Source: Dastarcus helophoroides
Lineage: Eukaryota > Arthropoda > Insecta > Coleoptera > Bothrideridae
Assembly (NCBI GenBank): GCA_028583605.1
Contig: CM053327.1
Coordinates: 16,665,629-16,729,628, forward strand
Direction of reading: 5' to 3'
Length of the DNA: 64,000 nucleotides
Shown here: positions 47,773 to 58,259 of the stretch, piece by piece
How the letters are laid out: each line of letters begins with the position of its first letter
Position numbering within the stretch: position 1 is the first letter of the stretch
Program-made: the position numbers and the translations under genes
The notes under the pieces: model-generated
Database searches by the model: none
What the model saw: only the letters and a program-made list of their open reading frames with translations
What the model was told of the DNA's origin: nothing

Positions 47773-48165
47773 CACAAAATAAGTAACAACCAGAAAGTTA
47801 ACTCTCGCCTTACCTCTTTGTGGTCGATGCCGACAACCTGTAACCTCGAATTGTTATAAACAGCTTTTTTACATAGGCGTACCGCACATTATTTCAATTA
47901 TTGTGTTTTGATAATATTTGAGTAATTCTAGGAATTTCTTTCAAGAATTAAATTCTCCACTAATATTGGTAGAACGAAATATGATACTTCAATTCTAAAG
48001 CAAAGGGTCCAAGAGTTAGATATATAACGGGACTCGACTCCTTTAAAATCTCGGACCTTGCCATCTCTACTGCACTGACACTTTCAACATAGACGGGCTT
48101 GAGGATCACGGGACTCAAACGGTCATGTGATGAGAGTTAGCCTTCTGGTTGTTATTTAATTTGTG
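47773..48165 (-). mobile_element. MITE with 30-bp inverted ends, copy 2
   Basis: Opposite orientation to the copy at 15287-15693. Ends are CACAAAATAAGTAACAACC…AACTCTC and the inverse of ACAAATTAAATAACAACC. The shared interior includes ACCTCTTTGTGG, ACATAGGCGTACCGC and GACGGGCTTGA. No coding content. Confidence 0.75.
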
Positions 48166-48397
48166 TTTACGGTGAAATGAGTACTCGAGTGTAACTCGAA
48201 GTAATAATAGGCGACTAAAGCGCAGTGCTGGCCACACTGCCTTCCTCGAATGCGGTCGGCCCTAACAATAGCAACCCATACCTGCTATCTCCCATAGCCC
48301 TGGAAAGCGCTAGAAGGGAGCTATTATTATGTAGTTTTAATAATATTCATTGGCTAGATACTGACAATAGAATATTGCAATATTTTTTTTATTACAG

Positions 48398-49130
48398 TTC
48401 CAAGGGCAGAATTTTAACAAAACATCAGTCTCTTGGAAGCACAACAAACCAGCCGTATAGTTGGTCTACTTCATTGAGTATTCATCCTAATACGGAAGCA
48501 GATAGTTCAGAAATTATAGTGAGCAGTGCCTACAACAGAGAACTCTCCCCGGTAAGATGGTGCGATCGCGAAGTCGACGGCGTTTATTTAGGCCGTTCCG
48601 GCTGGGTACAAGTTCAACAGCGTTCCCTGGACGACAACCGCCGAACCGCCAACTATAATCCTACCGCATCCAGCTCACTGCAATCGTCTCGGCGAACTGG
48701 CATCAAATTGGCTGATTATCACTGCAACAGCGAACCGGGAAAATGCCCCGAAGCGGCGACTCTTCGACTTGTTGAACCACAAAGGCCCGTGTATCTTTCT
48801 TTACAAGCACGAGATTTCGAACGCAAAACCAATTCTCCCTCTCCCAGACACATACCCGAGTCTTTCTCGCCACCATCTATAACTCCCATAATATCGCCGC
48901 CTCCTGCTTTTCAAGATAAGAATACGGAAGAACCGACGAGATCGCCCAGAACGTTTTTCGGTAAGACGCCGTTCCTACCGAGGTCAGATGCTATTGAGGA
49001 CAGCGACGCTAGCCCGCCATTGTCGCCCACCGTAGGACAAAAGTGGAAATCGGCAACAAACGCAGTGGCGACGGAAGTGAAAAAGAATAAAAGTGCTTAT
49101 TCATCCTTAGAACAGCCGTCAAAAACACAG
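48398..49130 (+). CDS. Host gene, large internal exon
   Basis: The acceptor (TTTTTTTTATTACAG) ends at 48397 and the donor GTAAAC starts at 49131. It enters in phase 2 (AG|T, Ser) and leaves in phase 0 after SKTQ. It encodes residues 241-485 of the long model: SKGRILTKHQSLGSTTNQPY near the start, then a conserved-looking WCDREVDGVYLGRSGWVQVQ around residues 290-310. A Pro/Ser-rich stretch follows (SPSPRHIPESFSPPSITPII; PPPAFQDK), with SPRTFFGKTPFLPR and SPPLSPTVGQKWKSATNAVA. Several PxxP and SP sites suggest an SH3-binding, phosphorylated scaffold; that is inference. The open frame extending 5' of 48398 and 3' of 49130 is intron. Confidence 0.9.
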
Positions 49131-49630
49131 GTAAACCATCTGCATCTAATTTTATCAATTTTATATGTAGATTGTAAAATCAATACTTTTACTTTGCAAT
49201 TTTATAACACGATTCGAATTTGTTTGCTTCAACTGATGAAGTGGAAAAAGAAACTGAAATTTGCATAATATATCATCACAGCTTTCTTACTTAATTATTT
49301 TTAAAAATTTATTTAATTTGATTATCTTTACACGGGTACGATCAGTGGAGTAGACAGTTTTTGTGAACGGGTGAAGGGGATTTGACTGTTTTCTATATAA
49401 AAGTTATTTTTCATGTCGGTAACAGTGGCATGTTATCCATGGAAGAATAAGAAAGCGCAGTTTCTCCAAAAATCTGAATCTTTATTTTAAATTCGGAGTT
49501 TAGGCTTAATATTTTTAACGTAGTTCACCGCTAGTTTTTAGAACGTGGTGCTCGCTGCGTATTATAGAGAGATGAGCGCCAGATTGCCCTCATTATTCCA
49601 TATTTAACTATTGACTGTACGCTTAGAATA
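49131..49630 (+). other. Intron DNA with fragments of diverged repeats
   Basis: About 49424-49500 resembles the left end of the hAT-like element 14940 (CAGTGGCATGTTATCCATGG). Positions 49520-49592 resemble 10688-10780. No gene. Confidence 0.45.
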
Positions 49631-49752
49631 ATTGACATTTCCAACCCTAACTTCGTGGAATTCTTTAATATTCATAACTATTAAACTTTGTTAACGATTA
49701 AAAAGCAACAGATATTCAAAAATTCCACAATGTTTCGATAAATATTTTCCAA

Positions 49753-49795
49753 GACCGGACCAGGTTTCGCATTACTGCATCATCGGCGGTTATAT
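49753..49795 (-). ncRNA. Hammerhead ribozyme candidate (type I, minimal)
   Basis: Read on the - strand: stem I strand ACCG, core CCGATGA (canonical CUGANGA with one change at the second base), an extra T, stem II GCA/TGC with a GTAA loop, GAAA, a tiny stem III (ACC…GGT) with C at the cleavage position, then stem I partner CGGT. All helices pair. Penelope-like elements are known to carry such motifs at their ends, where they are thought to process the element's RNA. The U-to-C change may weaken cleavage. Confidence 0.65.
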
Positions 49796-50007
49796 CAGCA
49801 ACTTTGTTTAGCCGTTGTTGTGTCATCATCATGATCACATGATTATGCTCCATGAATCACAAACTTCCTACGAATATTCCATCTAATCAAAATTCTCGTC
49901 CAAACCTTCAATTAGATCAAGTTGCTCGTTCATAAGTGTAAATTGACTAGATTGTAAATATTTGTGAATTTTCTATGGCTTTCAAGAAATTAAGTTTTTT
50001 AGTGTTA

Positions 50008-50980
50008 TTACAAATATGTAATACTTCTACTGTGTTTATGTTGTGTTTCTAATAGATGCTTTGCAACATTTGATCTTTCTGGATGCTTATTTCTGAAGGC
50101 AGCAAGATGTTCGCTGTATCTAATGTGAAAATTACGTGATGTTTGACCTCTGTAGACAGCATTACACTCAGAGCAATTCAATTTATAAATACCAGATTTA
50201 CCAAGTCGTTTCTTTTGCGTTAAAAATCATGTCACTTAACGAATTATATGATTTAAAGCTAGGTTTCGCTTGGAATGTATGAGAAATTATATTACTGTAT
50301 TACATTATTACAGTATTAGATTACATGTAATGGCTAAAATAGTCTGTTTTTGGGTTTGGTTGTTCAGAAAAAGTAGAATTAATAGCTAATTTGTGTTCTT
50401 TTTTAGGATGTAAATTTATTCATTGTGTTTTCAGAATATTCATTGCTATAAGCAATTTATTTAATTATCTTAATTTCTCGATTATTTTTTTTTTGCACTC
50501 ATATAAGCTCTATTTATCATCTATTTGTATGCTGCCAATTTGTGTAAAATTGGATGGATGTAAAGCATCATTTGGAATTGTAACACCTGTATGCGTAGGT
50601 TTTCTATAAATTGAAAATTATAATTCATCTGAGTTCTTTAATATGGTTAAATCCAGAAAATTTATTTTATTTTCATATTCAATTTCTGCAGTAAATTTAA
50701 TATTTGAATTGTAGGCTTACTAATGTATTATAAAAATTTATCTAACTGAGTAGAAGAGCCCCAGAAAACCAGCTAGTTTATCATCTAAATATCTATATCA
50801 AAAGAGGATATTTCTCGACTTATGAGAATTAAAAATATTTTGTTTTCTAAATGATCCATAAGTATATTTGATAAGATGGGTGAAATTGGACTACCCATTA
50901 GAAGACGTTCATTTTGCAAATAATGCTTTCCTTCAAATGTAAAATAATTTTGGTTCACGCACACCTGAAACAACTCAATT
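50008..50980 (-). pseudogene. Penelope-like RT / GIY-YIG polyprotein relic
   Basis: RT blocks: NYFTFEGKHYLQNERLLMGS then PISPILSNILMDHLE (about 50850-50960), followed in another frame by the active-site motif RYLDDKLAGF near 50780. Downstream, GIYKLNCSECNAVYRGQTSR then NFHIRYSEHLAAF (about 50100-50205) is the GIY-YIG endonuclease with its Arg and following His/Glu region. The stop is at 50008-50010. Frames change between RT and nuclease, and the RT N-terminus is absent. Confidence 0.85.
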
Positions 50981-51131
50981 ATCTCAATTGTTAAGTTTGG
51001 ATTTGTGTGTTAGCAAATATTTATCGAAACATTGTGGAATTTTTAATATCTGTTGCTTTTTAATCGTAAATAAAGTTTAGCAATTATAAATATCAAAGAA
51101 TTCCACGAAGTAGGAGTTGAAAATGTCAACT

Positions 51132-52204
51132 AATGTCTTTTTATGTCAACATTTGACGTTTCATACGTACATCAACTGTAGCAAATTTCATTTTAGAATT
51201 CCGAGTATTGTATACTTTAAGTTTTTATTTTTACCAAAATTTTTCTAGAAAATTGCAGCTTTAAATTCCATTTTTTTGTAAATATCGAGTTGCTTTAAAT
51301 ACTTTTTTTTAAGCAGTAAGTTTAGATAATTGTATTATTTCGAGAATTTTTTTATATACTTAGGGATTTTTTTACAACTTTCCAGTTTAAACGTTTAACA
51401 AGATTTAAAAAAAAATCTAAAATAAAAAAAAATCAATTTTCATTCAAGCCAATTGAACGAAGAACAACAGCATTACCCACCCATGGCATAGGCAATTAGT
51501 TTAAAGGCGCTCTTCTTGACGAGTCACCCTTGTGTACCTGCAGAGTCTATAACGTTAAGCGACGGCTCTGGCTACCAACAACTGATAATTTATCTAATAC
51601 TAACAATAAGATACGTTAAAAAAATTAAAAATATCCGTTGCCAATTTGACACCGATGTTATGGGAAAAAAAATATTTCCATTTTCCATCTTTCTTTTGAG
51701 TAAATATGGATTAAAATTAAATTGTTGAAATTCACTCTTGTTCTCTTTGTGGATAATTTAAGATTAAATCGGTTAATAATTAACAGCGCCATTGGGAATA
51801 TATCACTCCACCAAGTTTTAAACTTTGACCGTCACTATACTATATCTTTAATGAATTTGCCTTTTATATTGCATTTTATATTCTTTGTATTGCTTCGGCG
51901 AAGTAGGAAACGCACTTTAGACATTAAGCACAGTAGATCCGTAAAGTCAATTTATCGGTTAATAAATTTAACAACTTTATTCGACAGCTTGGTTGTGGGA
52001 CAGTTTTAACGCCCCAGTGCTTGCGAGCTGCAATTTTCATGGTCCAATCGTGTTAAATAACAATTGAGGATTTAGAAAATATACTATAATATACTAGGCG
52101 AAACTAATTTGCAAAAGTTAAGTGTAATTATGTAATATATTGTTAAAAAACTTATGATGTAATTTTTTGGTATTTCCAGTGGTAATTCGTGACAAAGAAA
52201 AATA
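51132..52204 (+). other. Intron DNA
   Basis: AT-rich. The frame at 51722-52009 has no recognisable motif. A possible acceptor before 51537 leads to a frame without a donor or correct phase. Nothing else seen. Confidence 0.45.
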
Positions 52205-52655
52205 TTAGTCTGATTACGAAGGCTTCGATGGACAGAGTCAGCACAGGATATACTTCTGGGAATTCGGGATTAGACAAAGTGTTCGAACTTTCGCCCATCA
52301 TCGTAGGGGGCTTCTTTGGGAACAAAGAAAATAAATGAAAATTACAAAAAATTGCAAGGAAAATATACAAAAAATGAAAAAACAAAAACCAAATTCAAAA
52401 GAACAGAGCACGGTAACCATACCAGAGGCCAAACATTGTGGTGGACATACTGAGTTACACCGTGCTCTGCTATTTGGAATTTAGTTTATTGTTTTTTTTT
52501 TATTTCTTTTATATTTTACTTGTAATTTTTATAATTTTCATTTATTATTTCTTTTATTCCTGTAAAAGCCCCCTACGATGGTGGGCGAAACATTTAACAT
52601 TGTTAGTAGTTCTTTGGCATGGTCCAATCCCGGAAGAAGTATATCTTGTATAAAT
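52205..52655. repeat. Dispersed repeat family A, inverted pair
   Basis: Left half (52205 to about 52430) is family A on the - strand (GAAGGCTTCGATGGACAGAG… CCCATCATCGTAGGGGG… AGAGCACGGTAAC). Right half (about 52435-52655) is family A on the + strand (GTGGACATACTGAGTTAC… CCCCCTACGATGGTGGGCGA… CCCGGAAGAAGTATATC). The two halves meet at the GAGTTAC/GTAAC unit, forming a head-to-head dimer. Confidence 0.7.
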
Positions 52656-53185
52656 ATTAGTCACTGACATATTATATTGTATGTTCTTGACATAAACTAC
52701 TTTTTGCATTTTATTGGATTTGAATACGTTCCAAATGGCTTAAATTTTGGTTCCAATATATAGCAAACTATGTTGATTTTATATAGATTACACGTTATTG
52801 ATTCGATAAAAAATATGGACACTTTAATTAACACATGAACTTACTGTAAAACATGTCATTTATGAATGAATTCTTTAGACGTAAGTCCCGTATTATTTAC
52901 CCATGCGGTACCAGAATATGTCTTCTAGACATTCGACAGGTCTGTAATGGACAAATGAATTTCCCCTAAAAACCTATGGACATTTATTTCAATTTATTCT
53001 TGTTGTGTGTTTTCCGATTATTTTTGAATATTTTTAAAGCCAGTACAGGACATAAAAATAATTAAGGATTATTTTAACTAAATAGATGATCAATAAAAAA
53101 CTAATAAGCACTAATACGTGTGACTATTGAAACTCTCACAAAGTTTTAACTAATTTACCCATAAAAAAAACGTGTTTTCTTGCAG
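52656..53185 (+). other. Intron DNA upstream of the largest exon
   Basis: AT-rich, no gene. It ends in a good polypyrimidine tract and acceptor (GTGTTTTCTTGCAG). Confidence 0.6.
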
Positions 53186-54738
53186 AACAATCTCACTCGA
53201 ATTCCACAAACAAAATCCTTAGAAGACACAACTGCAACTCGTCGTTCTCAATTTATGCAGCGACATGGTGAATCCTCTTCATCATCCTCCTCTTCAATGG
53301 GTTTTCGTAGCCTCGACAGTTGTCTTAATCGTCCTACAATGCCACGCTTATCCGAAAACACAGATTCCTCAGTCGATATTTACGAAGATGCTGATGAAGA
53401 AGACAACAACAGCTCTTCCCTCACCGTAAGCATTGCATCTACTGTCACCCCTACTAATGTTGAAAAAAATCGTGATAGGATTTCACCATCTAAAAAGTTG
53501 AATAAAGTCGCCTCATATAGATCACAAACGAGAAAATCTCCAGTCGGCTCCGACACAGCAAAAACAGCTAATTGCCGAAGCAGTTCCTCCTCCACGGAAG
53601 AGCAAGAATTTATGTCCCGATCTCCAACTCAGCAGGCAAGGAGAAGCGCACCTAGTCGTCAATATACAACAACAACCATATCGCCAGTAGAAGACAATTC
53701 TCTACAAAGAGTTCGAAGGTCAAGAAGTTTGCAATTACCAGATAGAAAAGCGACGTCGGCTGGCCAACAAAGAGTTTCTCCTCAGCCTCACAGCGAACCA
53801 CGAAGGATATCGTCTAAAGAACGTTCGAAATATCAGAAAGATGATATTTTAGATGAGGATATGTTGAGAGAAGCTGAAGTTGTCACAGGTTATGTCTACG
53901 GTAATCGCAGTAGAGCAGCAGCTCAAGCGCTGTTAATTCATCGGTACAATAATACTAAAGAAGAGAAACCTAAAGATCTACCGAAATTGTCCAATAATGG
54001 GCTAACTGTTTATTTTGTCGGAGGACCTAAAGATAGACAAAGAACCTTACAAAGAGGTACAACTACATCAAGTATCACTGGTACCAAACATCCACAGATG
54101 TATAATAGGGAAATGTCGACACCTCAATCAACCGCTAAAAAGGGTAGACAATGCAGCCCAGAATTTTGTGAATATTGGCCCAATTGTTGTCATCGCGTAT
54201 CGAGGGATTCACAGTTTACAATGCGTTCATCACAAAGTTATCCAACCCATCAAAGATCGTTAGACACTGATAGCAAACCGCAGAATATTTTTGGTCATAC
54301 AAGATCTCCTCAAGAGTTCGAAACTACCATCACTAAACCACCACGACGCTCACCACAGGGGGATCCATCCCGACCGAAACCTCCAGCTTACGAACGAAGG
54401 CCGTCGCCAGTTAACACCAAAGCGACTCGACCGACCAATTTAGGTAACGCTAGCAGTTCGTCATCGGGTAGTGAAATGTTCTTCATGCAATCGGACAATA
54501 GCAGAACCGGTAGCAGAAATTCTCGTTACAATAAAGGCTCTCGAGGTTCTTCTAGGGGGTCCACCCCTTTAGAAGAGGCGCCTGTCGATATCATAGCGAG
54601 TGATGCTAAACGTGAAGTAATTTTAACGCGTCCCGGTAGTGCTCCAGCGGAAGAACATAATGCAGATATACTGGAAGCTCAGCAAAGGTCAATGTCATTG
54701 CCAAAATCTTTCCTTTCTGCCTCCAATCAACAGCAGGG
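53186..54738 (+). CDS. Host gene, largest exon (Ser/Arg-rich, probably disordered)
   Basis: 1553 nt, phase 0 in (joins SKTQ to NNLTRIPQTK), phase 2 out at GG|GTAAGT. It encodes residues 486-1002 plus part of 1003. From the N-terminal side: a Ser run (ESSSSSSSSMGFRS), an acidic patch (DIYEDADEEDNNSS), RSRSLQLPDRK, a more ordered part EVVTGYVYGNRSRAAAQALL with LIHRYNN and NGLTVYFVGGPKDRQR, a Cys cluster CSPEFCEYWPNCC, a PPxY WW-binding motif (KPPAYE, PPAY at 54380-54391), and an SRGSSRGS stretch. No catalytic domain. The ordered parts and Cys cluster are the best handles for identifying the family. Confidence 0.92.
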
Positions 54739-55002
54739 GTAAGTGTTAAATTTTATTACAACAAATATTTATTCTGTCGTATTACATAAAAATGTCTTAA
54801 TCAAAACTATATTTTGAGACAGTAATGGATTCTTTACATTGTTATGCGTTACTTCTTCTCACAATTAAAAATTGTGTATTTTTTTAACACATTTAGATAA
54901 AAGAACTACCTAATCGCAAACGATATTACATCTATTTTCAATTAAATATTCCGTAATGAAACAGGGCGGACATGCTAAAAGTTGAAAACATTTGCAACCA
55001 CA

Positions 55003-55045
55003 ACCATATAGCAGTTTCGGCCTTTCTTAGACTCATCAGTATGGT
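55003..55045 (-). ncRNA. Hammerhead-like motif (degenerate)
   Basis: Read on the - strand: ACCATA, CTGATGA (perfect core), a weak stem II (GTCT…GGCC), GAAAC, TGCTA, TATGGT. ACCATA and TATGGT form a 6-bp stem I. Stem III is reduced to one pair and stem II has a mismatch. It is likely a decayed copy from a Penelope-type terminal repeat; no element body is visible around it. Confidence 0.45.
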
Positions 55046-55807
55046 ACGGTCGTTGTTAACACTTCCAATTTATAGCCATAAGCCAACCACATAGATATTA
55101 AATGGACTCGGTCTCCTTTGAGTAAGGTGTAAGTGATTTTCGACTGTATCTAACGAGAAACATTTTTGTTATATGCTAATTGAAGGAAATATTTCAGAGA
55201 ATTACAACCAGAAGTACTTCTGATTGGCATCATGCAACCCTAAAAGTTTCTCTGAAGAGTTACGAAGGTCACCGTGTTAGGTAACATTAATTTTTGAGTT
55301 ATGGATTTACATCATAACAAATTTCATTGAATACAAGCATCCTCGGCGTGACATGCATTTAGGTACCTTAAGAAATAATTTCGCTAGCTTTAGACTTTTT
55401 TGGAAATTTCGGTATTATTCTCGAAATTTAGACTATTTTTTTTCCATATGAAAACTCCAAAATCTAAACTTTTCTCGAAACTCTAACTCGGACTTTCGAA
55501 ACCTTAAAACAGTTGTATTTAAAAAATTCGTTACCATGATATCACCTTGCGATGATTCTTCTGAAAATTAAAATATTTTTGGAAAGGTGTCAACACACAT
55601 TATATTTTCACATTGTTTAAATCTCCCTTTGTTCCTGCGATATTGCAGTGTGCCATTCCTTTTTTAAATCTTAGAATGTTGAAGGTTTTTCGTTTCCATC
55701 AAATATTTTTATAATTATTGGGCTTTTTTGAAATTTTTACTTTGATTTAGAAATTTGACTAACGCGCAGACCGAAAGGCTTGAACATTTATTGGGTTGAG
55801 AGATTAG

Positions 55808-55856
55808 GAATCAAAGACCAGTTTCGACCTTGTTAGATCTCCTCAGTGGTAGTCTT
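55808..55856 (-). ncRNA. Hammerhead-like motif with complete catalytic core
   Basis: Read on the - strand: CTGAGGA, stem II GATCT / AGGTC with an AACA loop (5 bp including one wobble), GAAAC, TG, GTC. Core bases and cleavage triplet GTC are as in known hammerheads. An obvious stem I is not seen (upstream ACTACCA, downstream TTTGATTCC). It forms an inverted pair with 55886-55935. Confidence 0.5.
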
Positions 55857-55885
55857 TACTTTCAGCTGAAACTTTTGTCAAATTC

Positions 55886-55935
55886 TAGTTGGCAACCTGA
55901 CGAGTTCCAACAAGGTTCGAACCGGCCTTTGGTTC
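55886..55935 (+). ncRNA. Hammerhead-like motif, mirror copy
   Basis: On the + strand: CTGACGA (55897-55903), TTCCAACAAGG as a possible stem-loop, then GAAC in place of GAAA, CGGCC, and TTTGGTTCCTAACC. The outer sequence (TCCTAACCTCTCAACTTAATA) mirrors the left flank of the 55808 copy (TATTGGGTTGAGAGATTAGGA), so the two are inverted terminal-repeat halves. The GAAA change suggests loss of activity. Confidence 0.4.
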
Positions 55936-56845
55936 CTAACCTCTCAACTTAATAAACCCTTCTGTCCATTCATTAGTTTATTGGGATATTTTAGTAAGTC
56001 CTTAAAACTGCTGTAAACTAAATAGCAATAGAATGGCGCCGCAAACTAATTTAACTCTAAAAATATAAATGTTTGAACAGTCGTGTTATATTTTACCGCG
56101 CAGTTTGCTAAAAGGATTGTATTAATCTTCCTGTTTTCTCTTTTAATTCTCCTTATAAAGTATTCAATAGCTGCATCTAAACATTTGGTGGTGTGGCAAG
56201 TCATTTTAGATCGCTGCTATTGATTCTCCTCGCTTTCTTCCCCTAATATAAAATACATCTGATGTCTCGAGTTTAATTTCCTTGATGATATTGAAACGCG
56301 AAATGTTATCCTCTCATTCGAAAGACGTCACTTATTTCTAAACTTGGTAAGTAAAATTGCATGTTCCAAGGCGACATAAAATATTTTCTGCAACTCGGAA
56401 CCCTATACAAGGCATTAAACTTTCATGCAGCTTGAAGTAAATTTATTATAGCAACATATAGATAAAGTAATTAAATTGCAAGTACTAGTTAATAAATTTA
56501 ATAAATAAAGTGTGACGAGGACGTTACGTTGTCTGCTTCTTTCAATTTTTAATTTGTCATACAATAGTGGTCGCCTTCCGATAAACTGAACTTAATATTG
56601 ATCAAACTGTCAGTCGACTAGATTGTTCAAGTTCTACTACTTATGATTAATGAGCTTTAAATCGCCTTAGAATTATGCAGAAAATATATTCTTTTCAGTT
56701 GTGCAAAATATCACTAATAATTTCCACTTGTGATATGTAATAATAAATAACACCTATGAAGGTTAATTGAGAATATAAACATAAAAGTATATTTTAAAAA
56801 ATATTGACTTCAGATTATTATTTGTTTGAAAGCGAAGACTTAAAG

Positions 56846-57023
56846 TGATACCAGATATTTTTTTATTTTATTAACATTATTTCGTTGAAAGTTTCTGGAA
56901 AAATCAGTTACTGAAATAATTGAAAACCTTCTAAATAGAAGGTTTTCAATTATTTCAGTAACTGATTTTTCCAGAAACTTTCAACGAAATAATGGTAATA
57001 AAATAAAAAAATATCTGGTATCA
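56846..57023. repeat. Near-perfect palindrome, arms 88 nt, 2-nt spacer
   Basis: Arms 56846-56933 and 56936-57023 are inverse complements with about one mismatch (AACATTATT versus ACCATTATT). The centre reads CCTTCTA-AA-TAGAAGG. There are no flanking target duplications and no coding content. It could be a very recent foldback duplication, a hairpin element, or an assembly artefact. Confidence 0.9.
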
Positions 57024-58259
57024 ATGAAATCATTAGAATCGATAAAATAGGAGAATAAAAAATAAGGCATAGATAAAATAAAAAAGGAAATAATGAAAAC
57101 CCCAACAAAATATACAAGGCATCCTAAGTCGTTATGTGATGCATTTTCCACTAGGCATTGGAAATACTTCATAACACAGAAAATCAAAAACAAATCTGAG
57201 GAACATCAACCCATAACTCTCCCTAACAAGCTGCTACTGGTTGGCGACACATTTTCTTAATAAACATTGTCTCACGACTTCACAGCTGGATAACGCTTAT
57301 CATGTTATAATTACAGTCACTTGCAGATGAAGATAATAAGGCTAGACAGAATATTATCCAATTAATAAGCAACAAATATTCACGGATTAATTCCTTGTAT
57401 AATTATTATATTTACTATATATTTAAAACTAATATGAACATTTAATTGTAGGTAAGAGAAGTTCATTTCTTTCGACCAACATACGCATAAAATTAAGGCA
57501 ATTGAGAAACCATTTTCCCGAACCTATAATATGGAATTTTCAATTTTTCTGCTTGTGACTTTAAACTCGAAATTTCTACGATTTCTATGAGATTTTTACA
57601 ACGTCAAAATTTCGACCTCAATCGCAAAACATAAATTTTTTCTCGAAATTCCCAAATATGTTTCTTAGAAATGCTAAAGTTTTTTTGAAGTTTATGTGAG
57701 TTGATACTTCAAATATTTCCCTAAAATTAAATTTCAAGCTAGATTTTCGAGTTTTCCTAAAAATTATTAGATTGCAAACTGGATCACTCGGTATAACATT
57801 CTTATGGTTTATGAAAACGTAAGACTATCAATGATTGATTATGTAGCATATTAGTTAATACTACATCATACTGAGTGCTTTGCAAAGGGCTGCATCGGAG
57901 TCCTGTCTCCGCATTTATGTTCCTTTATAAGGAAAACGACCCATCAAAACAGTAGTGTTCTATTTAAAAAAAAAAGTAAGTTTATATCAGCACTCTGCAT
58001 ACGATTGGTACATTAAAATGAAAATAATTTTGAAATGTTCTCCCTATAGAATGTACACCACTGGAATAAATTTCATTTTGATATCATCTCAGGCTTACGA
58101 GCTATTCTCCGTCCTAGTATTAATGGCAGATCCTTGTATTTTTTCTACATTTCCAGCTTCCAATAAAGATGTTCAGATAATTATAAAGATTTTTAGGTCT
58201 ACAGTTGAAATATTGCAAAAAAGTCTGAATTGCTAAATGACTAAATTTTTTGGTAACGT

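Larger units (their letters stand above)
49631..51131 (-). mobile_element. Penelope-like retroelement, 5'-truncated, with inverted terminal repeats
   Basis: Inverse copies of about 120 bp bound it (49631-49749 and 51012-51131; for example CTTCGTGGAATTCTTT and GATTAAAAAGCAACAGATAT). The interior on the - strand carries reverse transcriptase followed by a GIY-YIG nuclease, the domain order of EN-plus Penelope-like elements. Just inside the left repeat is a hammerhead candidate (49753-49795). It is about half the usual length and frameshifted, so inactive. Confidence 0.85.

Noticed and set aside
48225..48397. Upstream extension of the frame leading into the 48398 exon
   Set aside because: A strong acceptor ends at 48397 and the phase fits the exon start. 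The upstream part ends in a poly-T/ATTACAG tract, so it is intron.
51516..51600. Possible exon after ACCTGCAG at 51536
   Set aside because: The phase-0 frame required here hits a stop at the third codon; no donor follows.
53380..53595. - strand frame inside the largest exon
   Set aside because: Shadow of the Ser-rich coding exon; no independent motif or start context.
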